DNA from: Candidatus Eiseniibacteriota bacterium | GTDB taxonomy: Bacteria; Eisenbacteria; RBG-16-71-46; CAIMUX01 | Direction of reading: 5' to 3' | DNA: 64,000 bases | Assembly (NCBI GenBank): GCA_020633975.1 | Contig: JACKCR010000003.1 | Span: 62,001 to 126,000, forward strand | The notes under the pieces: generated by a model | The model's database searches: none | What the model was told of the DNA's origin: nothing | Seen by the model: only the letters and a program-made list of their open reading frames with translations | Translations under genes and position numbers: made by a program | Shown: one piece after another, positions 57,301 to 64,000 of the stretch | Layout of the letters: each line of letters starts with the position of its first letter | Position numbering within the stretch: position 1 is the first letter of the stretch

Positions 57301-58224
57301 TGCCGGCCCGAGCCCAACGCTCGCGATCTGCCTCAGGTAGACCGGAGTCCCTTCGACCGACTTCACGACCACCGCCTCGAGGTCCTCCGTGCTCCGGACG
57401 AATCCGATTCCGCGAACGAGGTACTCGACTCGATTGATCTCCATCGTGCGCGCACCGACATCGTTGTTCGACATCCGCACCGCACTCGAAACGTCGTCGA
57501 GAGTGACTCCGTATACCCGCATCGCATCCGGATCGAGGTCGATCTGGTACTCCCGTACGAACCCACCCACGGACGCGACTTCGGAGACACCTTCCGCGGA
57601 GAGAAGGGCGTACTTCACTTGAAAGTCCTGGATGGACCGAAGCTCATCGAGGTCCCAACCACCGGTCGCGTCGCCGGCCGCATCCCGACCTTCCAGCGTG
57701 TACCAGAAGACTTGCCCGAGCGCGGTCGCATCCGGACCGAGCGCAGGCTGCACTCCTGGGGGGAGCGTCCCCGAGGGAAGGCTCGCCAGCTTCTCGAGGA
57801 TTCGAGAGCGTGACCAGTAGAACTCGACGTCCTCCTCGAAGATGAGGTAGATCGTAGAGAAGCCGAACATCGAGTAGGTTCGAACGGTCTTCACCCCCGG
57901 AACGCCGAGCAGTGCGACCGAAAGCGGATACGTGAGCTGGTCCTCGACGTCCTGCGGAGAACGCCCGGGCCATTGGCTGAAGATGATCTGCTGGTTCTCA
58001 CCGAGATCTGGAATGGCGTCTGCCGGTACGGGATCGCGCGGGAGCACACCGAGGTTCCACGGGAACGGTGCAACCACCGCACCCCATATCGCGAGGACGA
58101 GTACCGCGAGGAGGACGACCAGCTTCCGCTGGAGACAGAACGACACGATCGGATCGATCCAGGACTTGCTCTCCCGGCGACTTCGACGGGGCCGCAACGA
58201 TGACGGAGGCGTCTCGTGATTCAT
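54391..58224 (-). CDS. cusA: CusA/CzcA-type heavy-metal RND efflux pump
   Basis: 1277-aa inner membrane proton-driven pump of the HME-RND family. GAGGAGGGGCG precedes ATG 58224. The first helix and periplasmic start (RKLVVLLAVLVLAIWG, PVPADAIPDLGENQ) and the TM4 proton-relay motif GTMVDMGIVITENV are typical. Twelve core membrane helices are expected. It is about 220 residues longer than E. coli CusA: extra hydrophobic segments lie between residues 560 and 700, and a loop insertion follows near residue 830. Longer forms of this pump are common in Bacteroidota and relatives. The AQPMG-type metal site may include Met residues in SGMRAPMGIQV. It starts 10 bp after cusB; substrate likely Cu(I)/Ag(I). 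Confidence 0.95.
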   Translation of the reverse strand: MNHETPPSSLRPRRSRRESKSWIDPIVSFCLQRKLVVLLAVLVLAIWGAVVAPFPWNLGVLPRDPVPADAIPDLGENQQIIFSQWPGRSPQDVEDQLTYPLSVALLGVPGVKTVRTYSMFGFSTIYLIFEEDVEFYWSRSRILEKLASLPSGTLPPGVQPALGPDATALGQVFWYTLEGRDAAGDATGGWDLDELRSIQDFQVKYALLSAEGVSEVASVGGFVREYQIDLDPDAMRVYGVTLDDVSSAVRMSNNDVGARTMEINRVEYLVRGIGFVRSTEDLEAVVVKSVEGTPVYLRQIASVGLGPAERRGVLDKDGAEVVGGVVVVRHGANPLETIENVKAKIAQISAGLPERTLEDGTVSRVTIVPFYDRTELIHDTLGTLRHALRDEILVTILVVLVLVLHVRGALLVSLVLPLSVLFCFVAMKLFRIDANVVALSGIAIAIGTMVDMGIVITENVLSRLRRQDDPVRTTRTVFLATREVGTAVLTAVATTVVGFLPVFAMTGPEGKLFGPLAFTKTFALLASALVAVIVLPPLTDLLLRPRRGSAGATPPEEGSRRTGFRGMWARVTPSRLGLGVLLLVVLVWLSRTWLPLGPERGGIRNFVFVAVVMGGLLCLLLGFQRLYPRLLSWALRHKAGFLSVPLVLTLFGGLIWLGFDAFFGWLPQPIRVFQPVAHLAHAVPGLGKEFMPPLDEGSFLLMPTTMPHASLGEAKEVLQTQDMAIGAIPEVETAVGKIGRVDSALDPAPISMIETIITYSPTYLEDDAGGRLRFRFDRGETDYVRDVRGTPLLAPDGKPYVVQGKYERREDGALVPDDRGQPFRLWRPALDPELNPGRDAWSGIQNEDDIWQVIEQAARIPGTTGAPKLQPIAARLVMLQSGMRAPMGIQVSGPDLGSIEQFGIELERVLAEVPTVEPNAVTADRIVGKPYLEIRIDREAIARYGLHVRSVQDVIETAIGGRAVTRTVEGRERYDVRLRYARELREDLDDLRRVLVATPAGAQVPLGQLATIDYVRGPQMIKGENTFLVGYVLFDKKPGFAEVDVVEQASRYIEDEIASGEFVVPQGVSYEFAGSYKNQVHAQRTLSWVLPLALAAIFLILYLQFGSIAMTSFVFSAVGVAWAGGFVLLWLYGRSWFLDFGVFGVPMQQLFGVHPLNLSVAVWVGFLALFGIATDDGVIVGTYLGQSFKKRRPRTVDGVRQAALEAGARRIRPCLMTTGTTLLALLPVLSSTGRGAEIMVPMAIPSFGGVLFVLLNTLMVPVLYAWKEERKLRRPVA

Positions 58225-58234
58225 CGCCCCTCCT

Positions 58235-60094
58235 CTACTTCTGCGCCGCGGTGGGACGTACTTCCACCGCCGTCTCGGAACCGCATCGGTACATGCTCGC
58301 ACCGAAGTACGGATTCTCGACGCCGCGCCGACGCTGGAGCCAGTCCGCTCCCGTGTTCGAGAACGCCATCGGACAGTGATAGGTGTACACGGTATCCGCG
58401 CCAGCCACACCGAACCGGTTCACGAGTCGGATCGCCAAGTCGGACGCTCGGTGGAACGCAGTGCGAAGCGCATCCACATCCGTGTCCTCGAGACTCGTCC
58501 CCAACCTGAGTAGCTCTCTTCGAACGTCTCTCCACTCTGCGTACGACGACGCTGGAAGGTCGTCGCCTTCCGTACTGCGCGCCGCGTCGATCATCCGGCG
58601 GAAAGCGTCACCAGCCGCCTTTGGGTCGTCCTTGGAGAGCGCTTCGCTCAACTCGAAGTAGGTGAGGAAGAAGGTGTCGATGGACGACCGGAACCCGGTC
58701 GACATGGAGAGTCGAGTCATCGGCTCGCCTGGTGCGTCGCCACTCGGTGCGCTAGAGGCCGGAGCCATGTCAGAAGGGCTCATCATGCTGTCGCCGGCCC
58801 GGATCTGGAGCGCGGAGTCGATCTTGAACGCGCCGCGGGTCACCACTTCCTCCCCCGCCCTGAGTCCATCCGCAACGACGTAGACGTCTCCAGCCTTCGG
58901 CCCGAGGACGACCTGACGTGCCTGGAACCGCCCCTCTTCCGCGGGATCCGCCACGTAGACGACGGCACGTTCCCCCGTCAGAAGGGGTGCGGTTGCGGGA
59001 ATGACGACCGGGTCCTCTCCATCGTCTGCTTGGAGACGCGAGTACACGCGCGCGCGCGCAAACATCGCTGGCTTGAGTCGCCCATCCGCATTCGCGATCT
59101 CCACGCGAACACGTACGGTGCGCGTCGCGGGGCTTGCAGTCGGCTCGACGAATGAGACGACGCCCTGGAACGTCTCTCCCGGGTACGCGTCCGTCTCGAA
59201 GAGGATGTCGTCTCCCTTTGCGATCCAAGGGAGATCGGACTCGTAGGCTTCGAGCTCCAGCCAGAGACGCGACAGGTCCGCAACCTGATAGAGGGTCTCT
59301 CCTGCCTTGACCGTCTGCCCCAGCTGGACCCGCTTCGCGAGCACGACACCGGAGAGCGGTGCGGGAATCGTCACGACGGCGCGCGCGTCCCCGGTTCGAG
59401 CGATGTCGTCGATCTGTCCCGAGGAAAGCCCGAGCAGACGTAGCTTCTCGCGAGCCGCCTCCTCTGTACGCGCGAAGACGGCGGCGGTGTTTCCCGAGAA
59501 GCTCCCGCCTTGGGCGCCGCTCCCTCCGAGCTGTGAAGATGCAGCACGCGCCGCGACGGCCTGAACCAGTTCCTCCTGCGCCGAGAGCAACTCGGGGCTG
59601 TAGAGGTCGAGGAGAGGCTGCCCCTTCCTCACCGGGCCACCCGTGAAGTCGACGTAGAGACGCTCCACACGCCCTGAGATCCACGCCGCGATCTCGCGTT
59701 CGCGTGTCTCGTCTGCACGAAGGACTCCGGTGAGACGGACTTCACGCTCCGCCGGCGCACGCCTCACGGTCGAGGTACGGACGGACGCGAGCTTTCTCGC
59801 GGTCGGCGATAGGGTGATCGATCCAGGATCAGAGCCGCCATCGGACATGTCGACCGGGATGAGATCCATCCCACAGATCGGACACGGAACGGGCTCGGGA
59901 AGCCGAATCTGGGGGTGCATCGAACAGGTCCACTCGACCGCGTGCGCTTCCGCCGTCGAAGCACCGTCGTGGCCACCTATCGAATGGTTTCCGCCGCTAC
60001 CTGACATCGAGCTCCCGCAGCCGCGTCCAGCCCAACCAAGGACCAACCCGATCGAGAGGAGAACCACACCCAGTAGTACGTTCCTCGTGGTCAT
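58235..60094 (-). CDS. cusB: CusB-type metal efflux adaptor with metal-binding domain
   Basis: 619-aa periplasmic membrane-fusion protein that couples the RND pump to the outer membrane channel. ATG 60094 follows AAAGGAG. One N-terminal membrane anchor (VLLGVVLLSIGLVLGWAG) is followed by a heavy-metal-binding domain with Cys57, His60, Cys71 and Cys74 (WTCSMHPQ, CPICGMDLIP). The CusB_dom/HlyD hairpin and barrel follow (GRVERLYVDFTGGPVRKGQP, VVLAKRVQLGQTVKAGETLY). A C-terminal DUF3347-like domain (about 450-615, VYTYHCPMAF) is added. Its ATG overlaps the stop of the channel gene (ATGA), showing coupling. Confidence 0.94.
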   Translation of the reverse strand: MTTRNVLLGVVLLSIGLVLGWAGRGCGSSMSGSGGNHSIGGHDGASTAEAHAVEWTCSMHPQIRLPEPVPCPICGMDLIPVDMSDGGSDPGSITLSPTARKLASVRTSTVRRAPAEREVRLTGVLRADETREREIAAWISGRVERLYVDFTGGPVRKGQPLLDLYSPELLSAQEELVQAVAARAASSQLGGSGAQGGSFSGNTAAVFARTEEAAREKLRLLGLSSGQIDDIARTGDARAVVTIPAPLSGVVLAKRVQLGQTVKAGETLYQVADLSRLWLELEAYESDLPWIAKGDDILFETDAYPGETFQGVVSFVEPTASPATRTVRVRVEIANADGRLKPAMFARARVYSRLQADDGEDPVVIPATAPLLTGERAVVYVADPAEEGRFQARQVVLGPKAGDVYVVADGLRAGEEVVTRGAFKIDSALQIRAGDSMMSPSDMAPASSAPSGDAPGEPMTRLSMSTGFRSSIDTFFLTYFELSEALSKDDPKAAGDAFRRMIDAARSTEGDDLPASSYAEWRDVRRELLRLGTSLEDTDVDALRTAFHRASDLAIRLVNRFGVAGADTVYTYHCPMAFSNTGADWLQRRRGVENPYFGASMYRCGSETAVEVRPTAAQK

Positions 60095-61575
60095 CGCGTC
60101 TCTCCTTTCGACTCGAGTTCGCGGCCCAAAGATGCCTCGACCTGGGCGAGTCGTTCCCCTCGTTCAGCCCTGGCTCGATCGAGTTGCAGCTCTGCGTCGA
60201 GCCATGTCCGTTGGAGATCGAGGAGCTCGAGCAGCATCGCGTCGCCCGCCGCGAACTGCTCTTCCATCACTTCGATCGACTGGGCGATTCGCGGGATCTG
60301 CTCCTGCTCGAGGAAGCTGACGCGCCGGTCTGCGTCCCGGTAGGCATAGGCCGACGCCAAGAGGGAAGCCTCCTCCGTGCGCTGGGTCCTCACCAGGTCG
60401 CGTCGGCGCGCTTCCGTTCGTGCTTCCGCTTCCTCGCGGATTGCGCGATTCCGGCTCCGGCCGAGCGGAATCGATGCACCGACCTTGAGAACGACCGCAT
60501 CCTTCCCGCTCTCCGCCGTTTCCATGCGTGCCGGCCCTGTCTCGAGGTACTCGATCCCGAGAGAGAGTTCGGGCCACGTACTCCTCCGCGCGACTACCTC
60601 CCGGAGTTCCAACTGACTCACCCTTCGCTGGGCGACTTCTACGGCCGGGTTCGATTGCCGGAACTCGACGAGAAGAGCATCGAGATCTCCACGTCCGCCC
60701 TCGATCGGCCCGGTATCAACCGAATGCATATCGATCTCGGTCGCGGCTTCGATCGGCGCATCTGCATCTCGATCCAGCTCGGCGTTCAGCTTCGCCGTGG
60801 CAACTCGTGCACTCTCCTTCGTGCTCTCGATCTCATCCGAGAGCTTCGCGATCTCCACTTGGACGCGAAGCAATGCAGCGTAGTCGAGCTGCCCCGTCGT
60901 GTAGCGCACACGAGCGATCTCCTCCCAACCTCGCAGGATCTCGAAGTGCGCTTCGAGCACTTCGCGTGCGCGGGCCAGTCGATACAGCTCATACCAGGAG
61001 GAGGTCACCGACTCGCGCACCGCCCACCAGGTAGCTTCGAAGGAGGCGGCGCCTTCTCGCGCACCTTCCCGCGCCGCAGCGGAAGCGGGGCCGGTCCGCC
61101 CGAGAGGAACATTCTGACTGATGGAGAATCGATGGCGCTGCGGCCCGACTCGCGTCTCTATCTCGCGTGCTAGGTATCCATAGCCGACCATGGGATCCGG
61201 CCAACTCCCTGCCTGTGGCTCTCTGGCCAAGGCCGCCTCCCACTCGAACCACGCGGAAGCGAGTCTCGGGCTCCTCTCCCGTGCCGTTCGCAGAACTTCA
61301 TCGAGACTCGAGAGGACCGCGTCTCGGGAAGCGCGTTCCCCCACCCCGAGTGTCAGGTACCGCTCAGGGGGCCCCGAGTCGGAGGCATCCCGCTCGGATT
61401 CGCTTGGAGCAAACCCATGGGCCGGATCTCCGGCTGCGCGCCAGTCCGCGAGGAGCGTTCGGTCCGTGCCCGCGCATCCGCAGAGTGTGACCCAGACTAC
61501 GGCAGCTGTGAACTGCAGCAACCAACGCCAAGGCCGAAGCCTAACGGCCAGAGCCGTCGGAACGGTGGAGTTCAT
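60091..61575 (-). CDS. TolC/CusC-type outer membrane efflux protein
   Basis: 494-aa outer membrane factor. GAGGAGG precedes ATG 61575. A lipobox LCGC with Cys34 suggests lipidation, as in CusC and OprM. Two long coiled-coil repeats are evident (EYLETGPARMETAESG region and AREVLEAHFEILRGWEEIAR, LLELLDLQRTWLDAELQLDR), together with the P-L-G-R beta-barrel strand motifs (ISQNVPLGRTG, GASIPLGRSR). It is the first gene of the CusCBA-type operon, completing a tripartite pump. Confidence 0.92.
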   Translation of the reverse strand: MNSTVPTALAVRLRPWRWLLQFTAAVVWVTLCGCAGTDRTLLADWRAAGDPAHGFAPSESERDASDSGPPERYLTLGVGERASRDAVLSSLDEVLRTARERSPRLASAWFEWEAALAREPQAGSWPDPMVGYGYLAREIETRVGPQRHRFSISQNVPLGRTGPASAAAREGAREGAASFEATWWAVRESVTSSWYELYRLARAREVLEAHFEILRGWEEIARVRYTTGQLDYAALLRVQVEIAKLSDEIESTKESARVATAKLNAELDRDADAPIEAATEIDMHSVDTGPIEGGRGDLDALLVEFRQSNPAVEVAQRRVSQLELREVVARRSTWPELSLGIEYLETGPARMETAESGKDAVVLKVGASIPLGRSRNRAIREEAEARTEARRRDLVRTQRTEEASLLASAYAYRDADRRVSFLEQEQIPRIAQSIEVMEEQFAAGDAMLLELLDLQRTWLDAELQLDRARAERGERLAQVEASLGRELESKGETR

Positions 61576-61747
61576 TTGAAAGCCTCCTCGTCGACACCGA
61601 GAGCGGTGGGACGTGAGCCAATGCTGATCAGGTCTGTCGAGTGAGATCCGAGTGGGTTCAGCGAACGCGATCAGGCGGCGGGCGCCAAAATGCAGCGCAC
61701 ACGAATGCCGCACGGCGTCCGAAGACCCGAGCTACCCGAGCAGAGGC

Positions 61748-62266
61748 TCAGTCGAGGAGGTGGAGGACTCGAAGGAAGACGTCGACGCTGGGAGTCGTGA
61801 GCCGTCGAAGGAAGAGTCGTTCGGCGGGACCATCGCGTTCCTGGGGACGCTCGAGATCCCTCACTACGATTTGGAGCAGTTCACCGGCATACGCTGCGAA
61901 CTCGAAGACGACGGTGGCAGGTGCAACGCTCGCTTCGGATACGTCTGGTTGGCAACCGCAACGCTCACCAAACGCAAGCGTGCCGGTGAAACCCGCACAA
62001 CGCGACACCGGCGCGGTCTTCTGAGACTGACAACAGGATCCCGTTTCGGCCTGAGCGTGCGCGGTCTGTGTGGTCCACGCGGCCTGCGGCGAGATGCCGT
62101 CGCTTCCCGATGCTCGGGAGGAACAACAGCAAGCTGCCCCTTCTACCTGCGCCGAACCGACGTCACCATGGTGGCAACGACACACCCCCGGCGCGGCAAC
62201 GGCTTGGAACGTCACCCAGAGGGAGATGAGAAGGAGCACACCTATCGCTCTTGGAAGTCGACGCAT
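61748..62266 (-). CDS. Cys-rich exported protein upstream of metal efflux operon
   Basis: 172-aa protein I do not recognise. From ATG 62266 it begins MRRLPRAIGVLLLISLWVTF, a signal peptide. The mature part has about ten cysteines in clusters (GVCRCHHG, GAACCCSSR, GSCCQSQ, ERCGCQ) and then an amphipathic region ending in a leucine-rich helix (VDVFLRVLHLLD). No ribosome site is obvious; a TTG at 62320 is an alternative. It lies 172 bp upstream of the CusCBA-type genes on the same strand. A periplasmic metal-binding or metal-sensing role is plausible from cysteine content and context, but there is no family match I can name. Confidence 0.65.
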   Translation of the reverse strand: MRRLPRAIGVLLLISLWVTFQAVAAPGVCRCHHGDVGSAQVEGAACCCSSRASGSDGISPQAAWTTQTAHAQAETGSCCQSQKTAPVSRCAGFTGTLAFGERCGCQPDVSEASVAPATVVFEFAAYAGELLQIVVRDLERPQERDGPAERLFLRRLTTPSVDVFLRVLHLLD

Positions 62267-62403
62267 CAATGAGAGTCTACTACGAGTTTCCAGTCCGTGT
62301 TCCGTTCGTTCCTGCTGCAACGAGTCCCCATATTGTAGTTTCGGCCATCGCCCCCTTCGCCGTGAGGCTCACCTCGAAGGGGCATTGCCCCAGACAGGAA
62401 CAC

Positions 62404-62431
62404 TTGTTCGCATGGGGTCTAGTGGTACAAT
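62404..62431 (+). promoter_or_regulatory. Candidate sigma-70 promoter
   Basis: TTGTTC (62404-62409) and TACAAT (62426-62431) are separated by 16 bases, in a locally AT-richer patch 42 bases before the start of the propeller sensor gene. Confidence 0.45.
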
Positions 62432-62472
62432 GGTCTGACCTGCCGGGAGAGTCCGTACGTGGAGGACCTCCT

Positions 62473-64000
62473 TTGCTCCTGAAACGACATCGCTTCCCGT
62501 GGCCCATGCTGGTCGCGTTGCTCATGCTGCAGCCACGAGCCGGCAACGGCTTCGTGCTGAAGTGCGACGTCGCCCCGGAGTTCCAGTCCATCTCGATCGA
62601 GCAAGGGCTGTCGAACGACAGGGTCAACCAGGTCTTCCAGGACTCGCGCGGCTTCCTCTGGATCAGCACCACGGACGGGCTCAACCGGTACGACGGCCAC
62701 GAAGTACGTGTCTATCGTCACGATCCGAACGACCCACGATCGATCGCGGCGAACTGGATCTCGGGTGTGGCCGAAGACGCCGCGGGCGACATCTGGGTGC
62801 TCTTCGGAATCGGCGGCACGGACCGGTTCGATCGTGACCGTGAGCTGTTCCAGCACTTTCGAAGCGATCCCGCGCACCCGAACAGCCTCCCCCGGGACGA
62901 CCTTTCCTCCGCGCACCTCTTCCCCGACGGCAGCTTCTGGTTCGGATCGGGAGCTGGATGGATCGTGGTGGAACGGCCGGAGAGCGTTGGATCGAACGGG
63001 AGCCGCCTCGCAACGGATTCATCCCATCCCGAAGTCCAGTTCCGCAGGATCACGAGTGAAGATGTCCGAGAACGAGAGGTCGTCGGCGGAACGCTCGCTT
63101 GGCTCGAGTCGAGTGGTACGTGGATCGGCACGACTCACGGACTCTTCCATCGGGACAGCTCGGGCCGGAACCTTCACTGCATCGATACCCGGCCGACCTC
63201 CGCCCTCGCCCTATCCGCGACCGGACGGATCTGGGTGGGACGCAGAGACGGGAGCGTCGCACTCCTCGATCCACGCACTCGTTCGGACGAACTCGGCTTC
63301 GCGTTGCCGACATCTTCCAACCCCAGCGCACCCGCTCCGGGCGATCCAAGCGCGCGTGAAGGGAACGCGGTAGGAATCGTCGATCTAGCGGAGGACTCGC
63401 GCGGGCAGCTCTGGATCCTCGAGGCATCGGGGCAGCTCTTCCGGTACAACCCGTCCATCGACCGGCTCGACTCCATTCATGTCCCGGCATTCGTCTTCGA
63501 TATCCTCCCGGACGACGTGGGTTCTCTGGCCCTCGGTACATCTCACGGTTTCGGGATCTACGATCCGACGAACGACCGGGTCACTCTTCACTCTCTGTCG
63601 CGGGAACCTCATCAGGAAGCGGGCGTCCCGGCAGCGCAGGAACCGGTCCTACACCTCTTCGAGGGGCGAAGCGGAGAACTCTGGCTCGGAACCTGGGGCG
63701 CGGGCCTCGAGCGGTGGAACGAACGCGCCACTCACTTCCGTTTCGATCCGATCGAACGGGTCACCGCACTTGCAACCGACGAATCCGGCGCTCTCTGGGT
63801 CGGCACGACCAACGGTCTCGAACGGCGAAGAGAGCGGAAGAGCGATTGGCGGAGCGGACTCACCGATATGGAAACGTCCGACCCGTTGGAGGAACGAGAC
63901 CGCGTGCTTCGCGGTGCTCCAATCAGTGCGCTCGCCTTGGGTGACCGCGGTCTCTGGATCGCTTCCGATCGCAGACTCCTCCTCCTCACAGGCAAGGGGG
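62473..64000 (+). CDS. Two-component regulator propeller sensor (partial)
   Basis: Open frame running off the window end, at least 509 codons. The start is TTG 62473 with GTGGAGG upstream; the N-terminus (RFPWPMLVALLMLQPRAG) is a signal peptide. The product begins the Reg_prop periplasmic sensor: FQSISIEQGLSNDRVNQVFQ, DSRGFLWISTTDGLNRYDG, then further blades (GDIWVLFGIGGTDRFD, GTWIGTTHGLFHRD, RIWVGRRDGSVALL, GELWLGTWGAGLERW, GALWVGTTNGLERR). Such proteins are usually hybrid two-component systems or GGDEF or histidine kinase sensors, with a Y_Y_Y domain, membrane helix and kinase to the right, which cannot be seen here. It is divergent from the Cys-rich gene. Confidence 0.88.
   Translation, partial: MLLKRHRFPWPMLVALLMLQPRAGNGFVLKCDVAPEFQSISIEQGLSNDRVNQVFQDSRGFLWISTTDGLNRYDGHEVRVYRHDPNDPRSIAANWISGVAEDAAGDIWVLFGIGGTDRFDRDRELFQHFRSDPAHPNSLPRDDLSSAHLFPDGSFWFGSGAGWIVVERPESVGSNGSRLATDSSHPEVQFRRITSEDVREREVVGGTLAWLESSGTWIGTTHGLFHRDSSGRNLHCIDTRPTSALALSATGRIWVGRRDGSVALLDPRTRSDELGFALPTSSNPSAPAPGDPSAREGNAVGIVDLAEDSRGQLWILEASGQLFRYNPSIDRLDSIHVPAFVFDILPDDVGSLALGTSHGFGIYDPTNDRVTLHSLSREPHQEAGVPAAQEPVLHLFEGRSGELWLGTWGAGLERWNERATHFRFDPIERVTALATDESGALWVGTTNGLERRRERKSDWRSGLTDMETSDPLEERDRVLRGAPISALALGDRGLWIASDRRLLLLTGKG

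Overview
The window is GC-rich, gene-dense bacterial chromosome. Seven secreted proteins end in a FlgD-like Ig domain with a short basic tail of the kind used for surface sorting in FCB-group bacteria. There are also a large M6 metalloprotease, NHL, cohesin and propeller surface proteins, cysteine-rich ACC-type repeats, and a Reg_prop sensor. This points to an uncultured FCB-superphylum lineage such as Eisenbacteria, Krumholzibacteriota or Latescibacteria. That placement is inferred from architecture only. I found no rRNA, tRNA, CRISPR array, transposase or integrase, so this looks like host chromosome, not a mobile island.

Layout. 1-2.9 kb: a 159-bp element with 22-bp inverted ends, then a divergent aldo/keto reductase and AraC regulator pair. 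3.1-7.9 kb: two secreted FlgD-tailed proteins, the second an M6 protease. 8.1-10.0 kb: a three-gene unit of unknown purpose (264-aa protein, 105-aa protein, NlpC/P60-like peptidase with a peptidoglycan-binding domain). 10.0-10.8 kb: a non-coding mosaic repeat with an ~84-bp period. 10.8-15.0 kb: a secreted Cys-repeat protein, an RluA-type pseudouridine synthase and an exported sulfatase. 15.2-17.7 kb: a GT2, SMR-type carrier and GT-C membrane protein set that resembles a minimal ArnC/ArnE/ArnT lipid-linked sugar pathway. 17.9-26.7 kb: DUF4328 membrane protein, a 13-14 repeat propeller-like surface protein, katG with a perfect upstream palindrome, a FlgD-tailed protein, an exported acetolactate-decarboxylase-like protein and a small Cys-rich secreted protein. 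26.8-31.8 kb: a GAF/sigma-54 activator and a kinase fused to a degenerate ATPase and helical repeats. 32-39.6 kb: a second Cys-repeat protein, a propeller protein and a 1382-aa NHL/cohesin protein whose stop codon lies in an 18-bp tandem array.

39.6-49.4 kb: ABC-F ATPase, class I aminotransferase, a third Cys-repeat protein, a YedJ-type HD hydrolase, a beta-helix lipoprotein, and an S41 protease followed by a lipoprotein. 49.8-54.1 kb: a TPR hybrid histidine kinase convergent with an orphan YejA-like peptide-binding protein. 54.4-62.3 kb: a translationally coupled CusC-CusB-CusA-type metal efflux operon preceded by a Cys-rich exported protein. 62.5-64 kb: a propeller sensor cut by the window end.

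Functional themes are cell-surface and secreted proteins, envelope modification, oxidative and metal stress defence, and several regulators that sit next to secreted products. Three otherwise different secreted proteins share a C-terminal signature, a Cys-rich repeat followed by W-G-x-[IV]-K-x-x-[YF]-R, which I consider the best candidate for an undescribed sorting or anchoring signal here.
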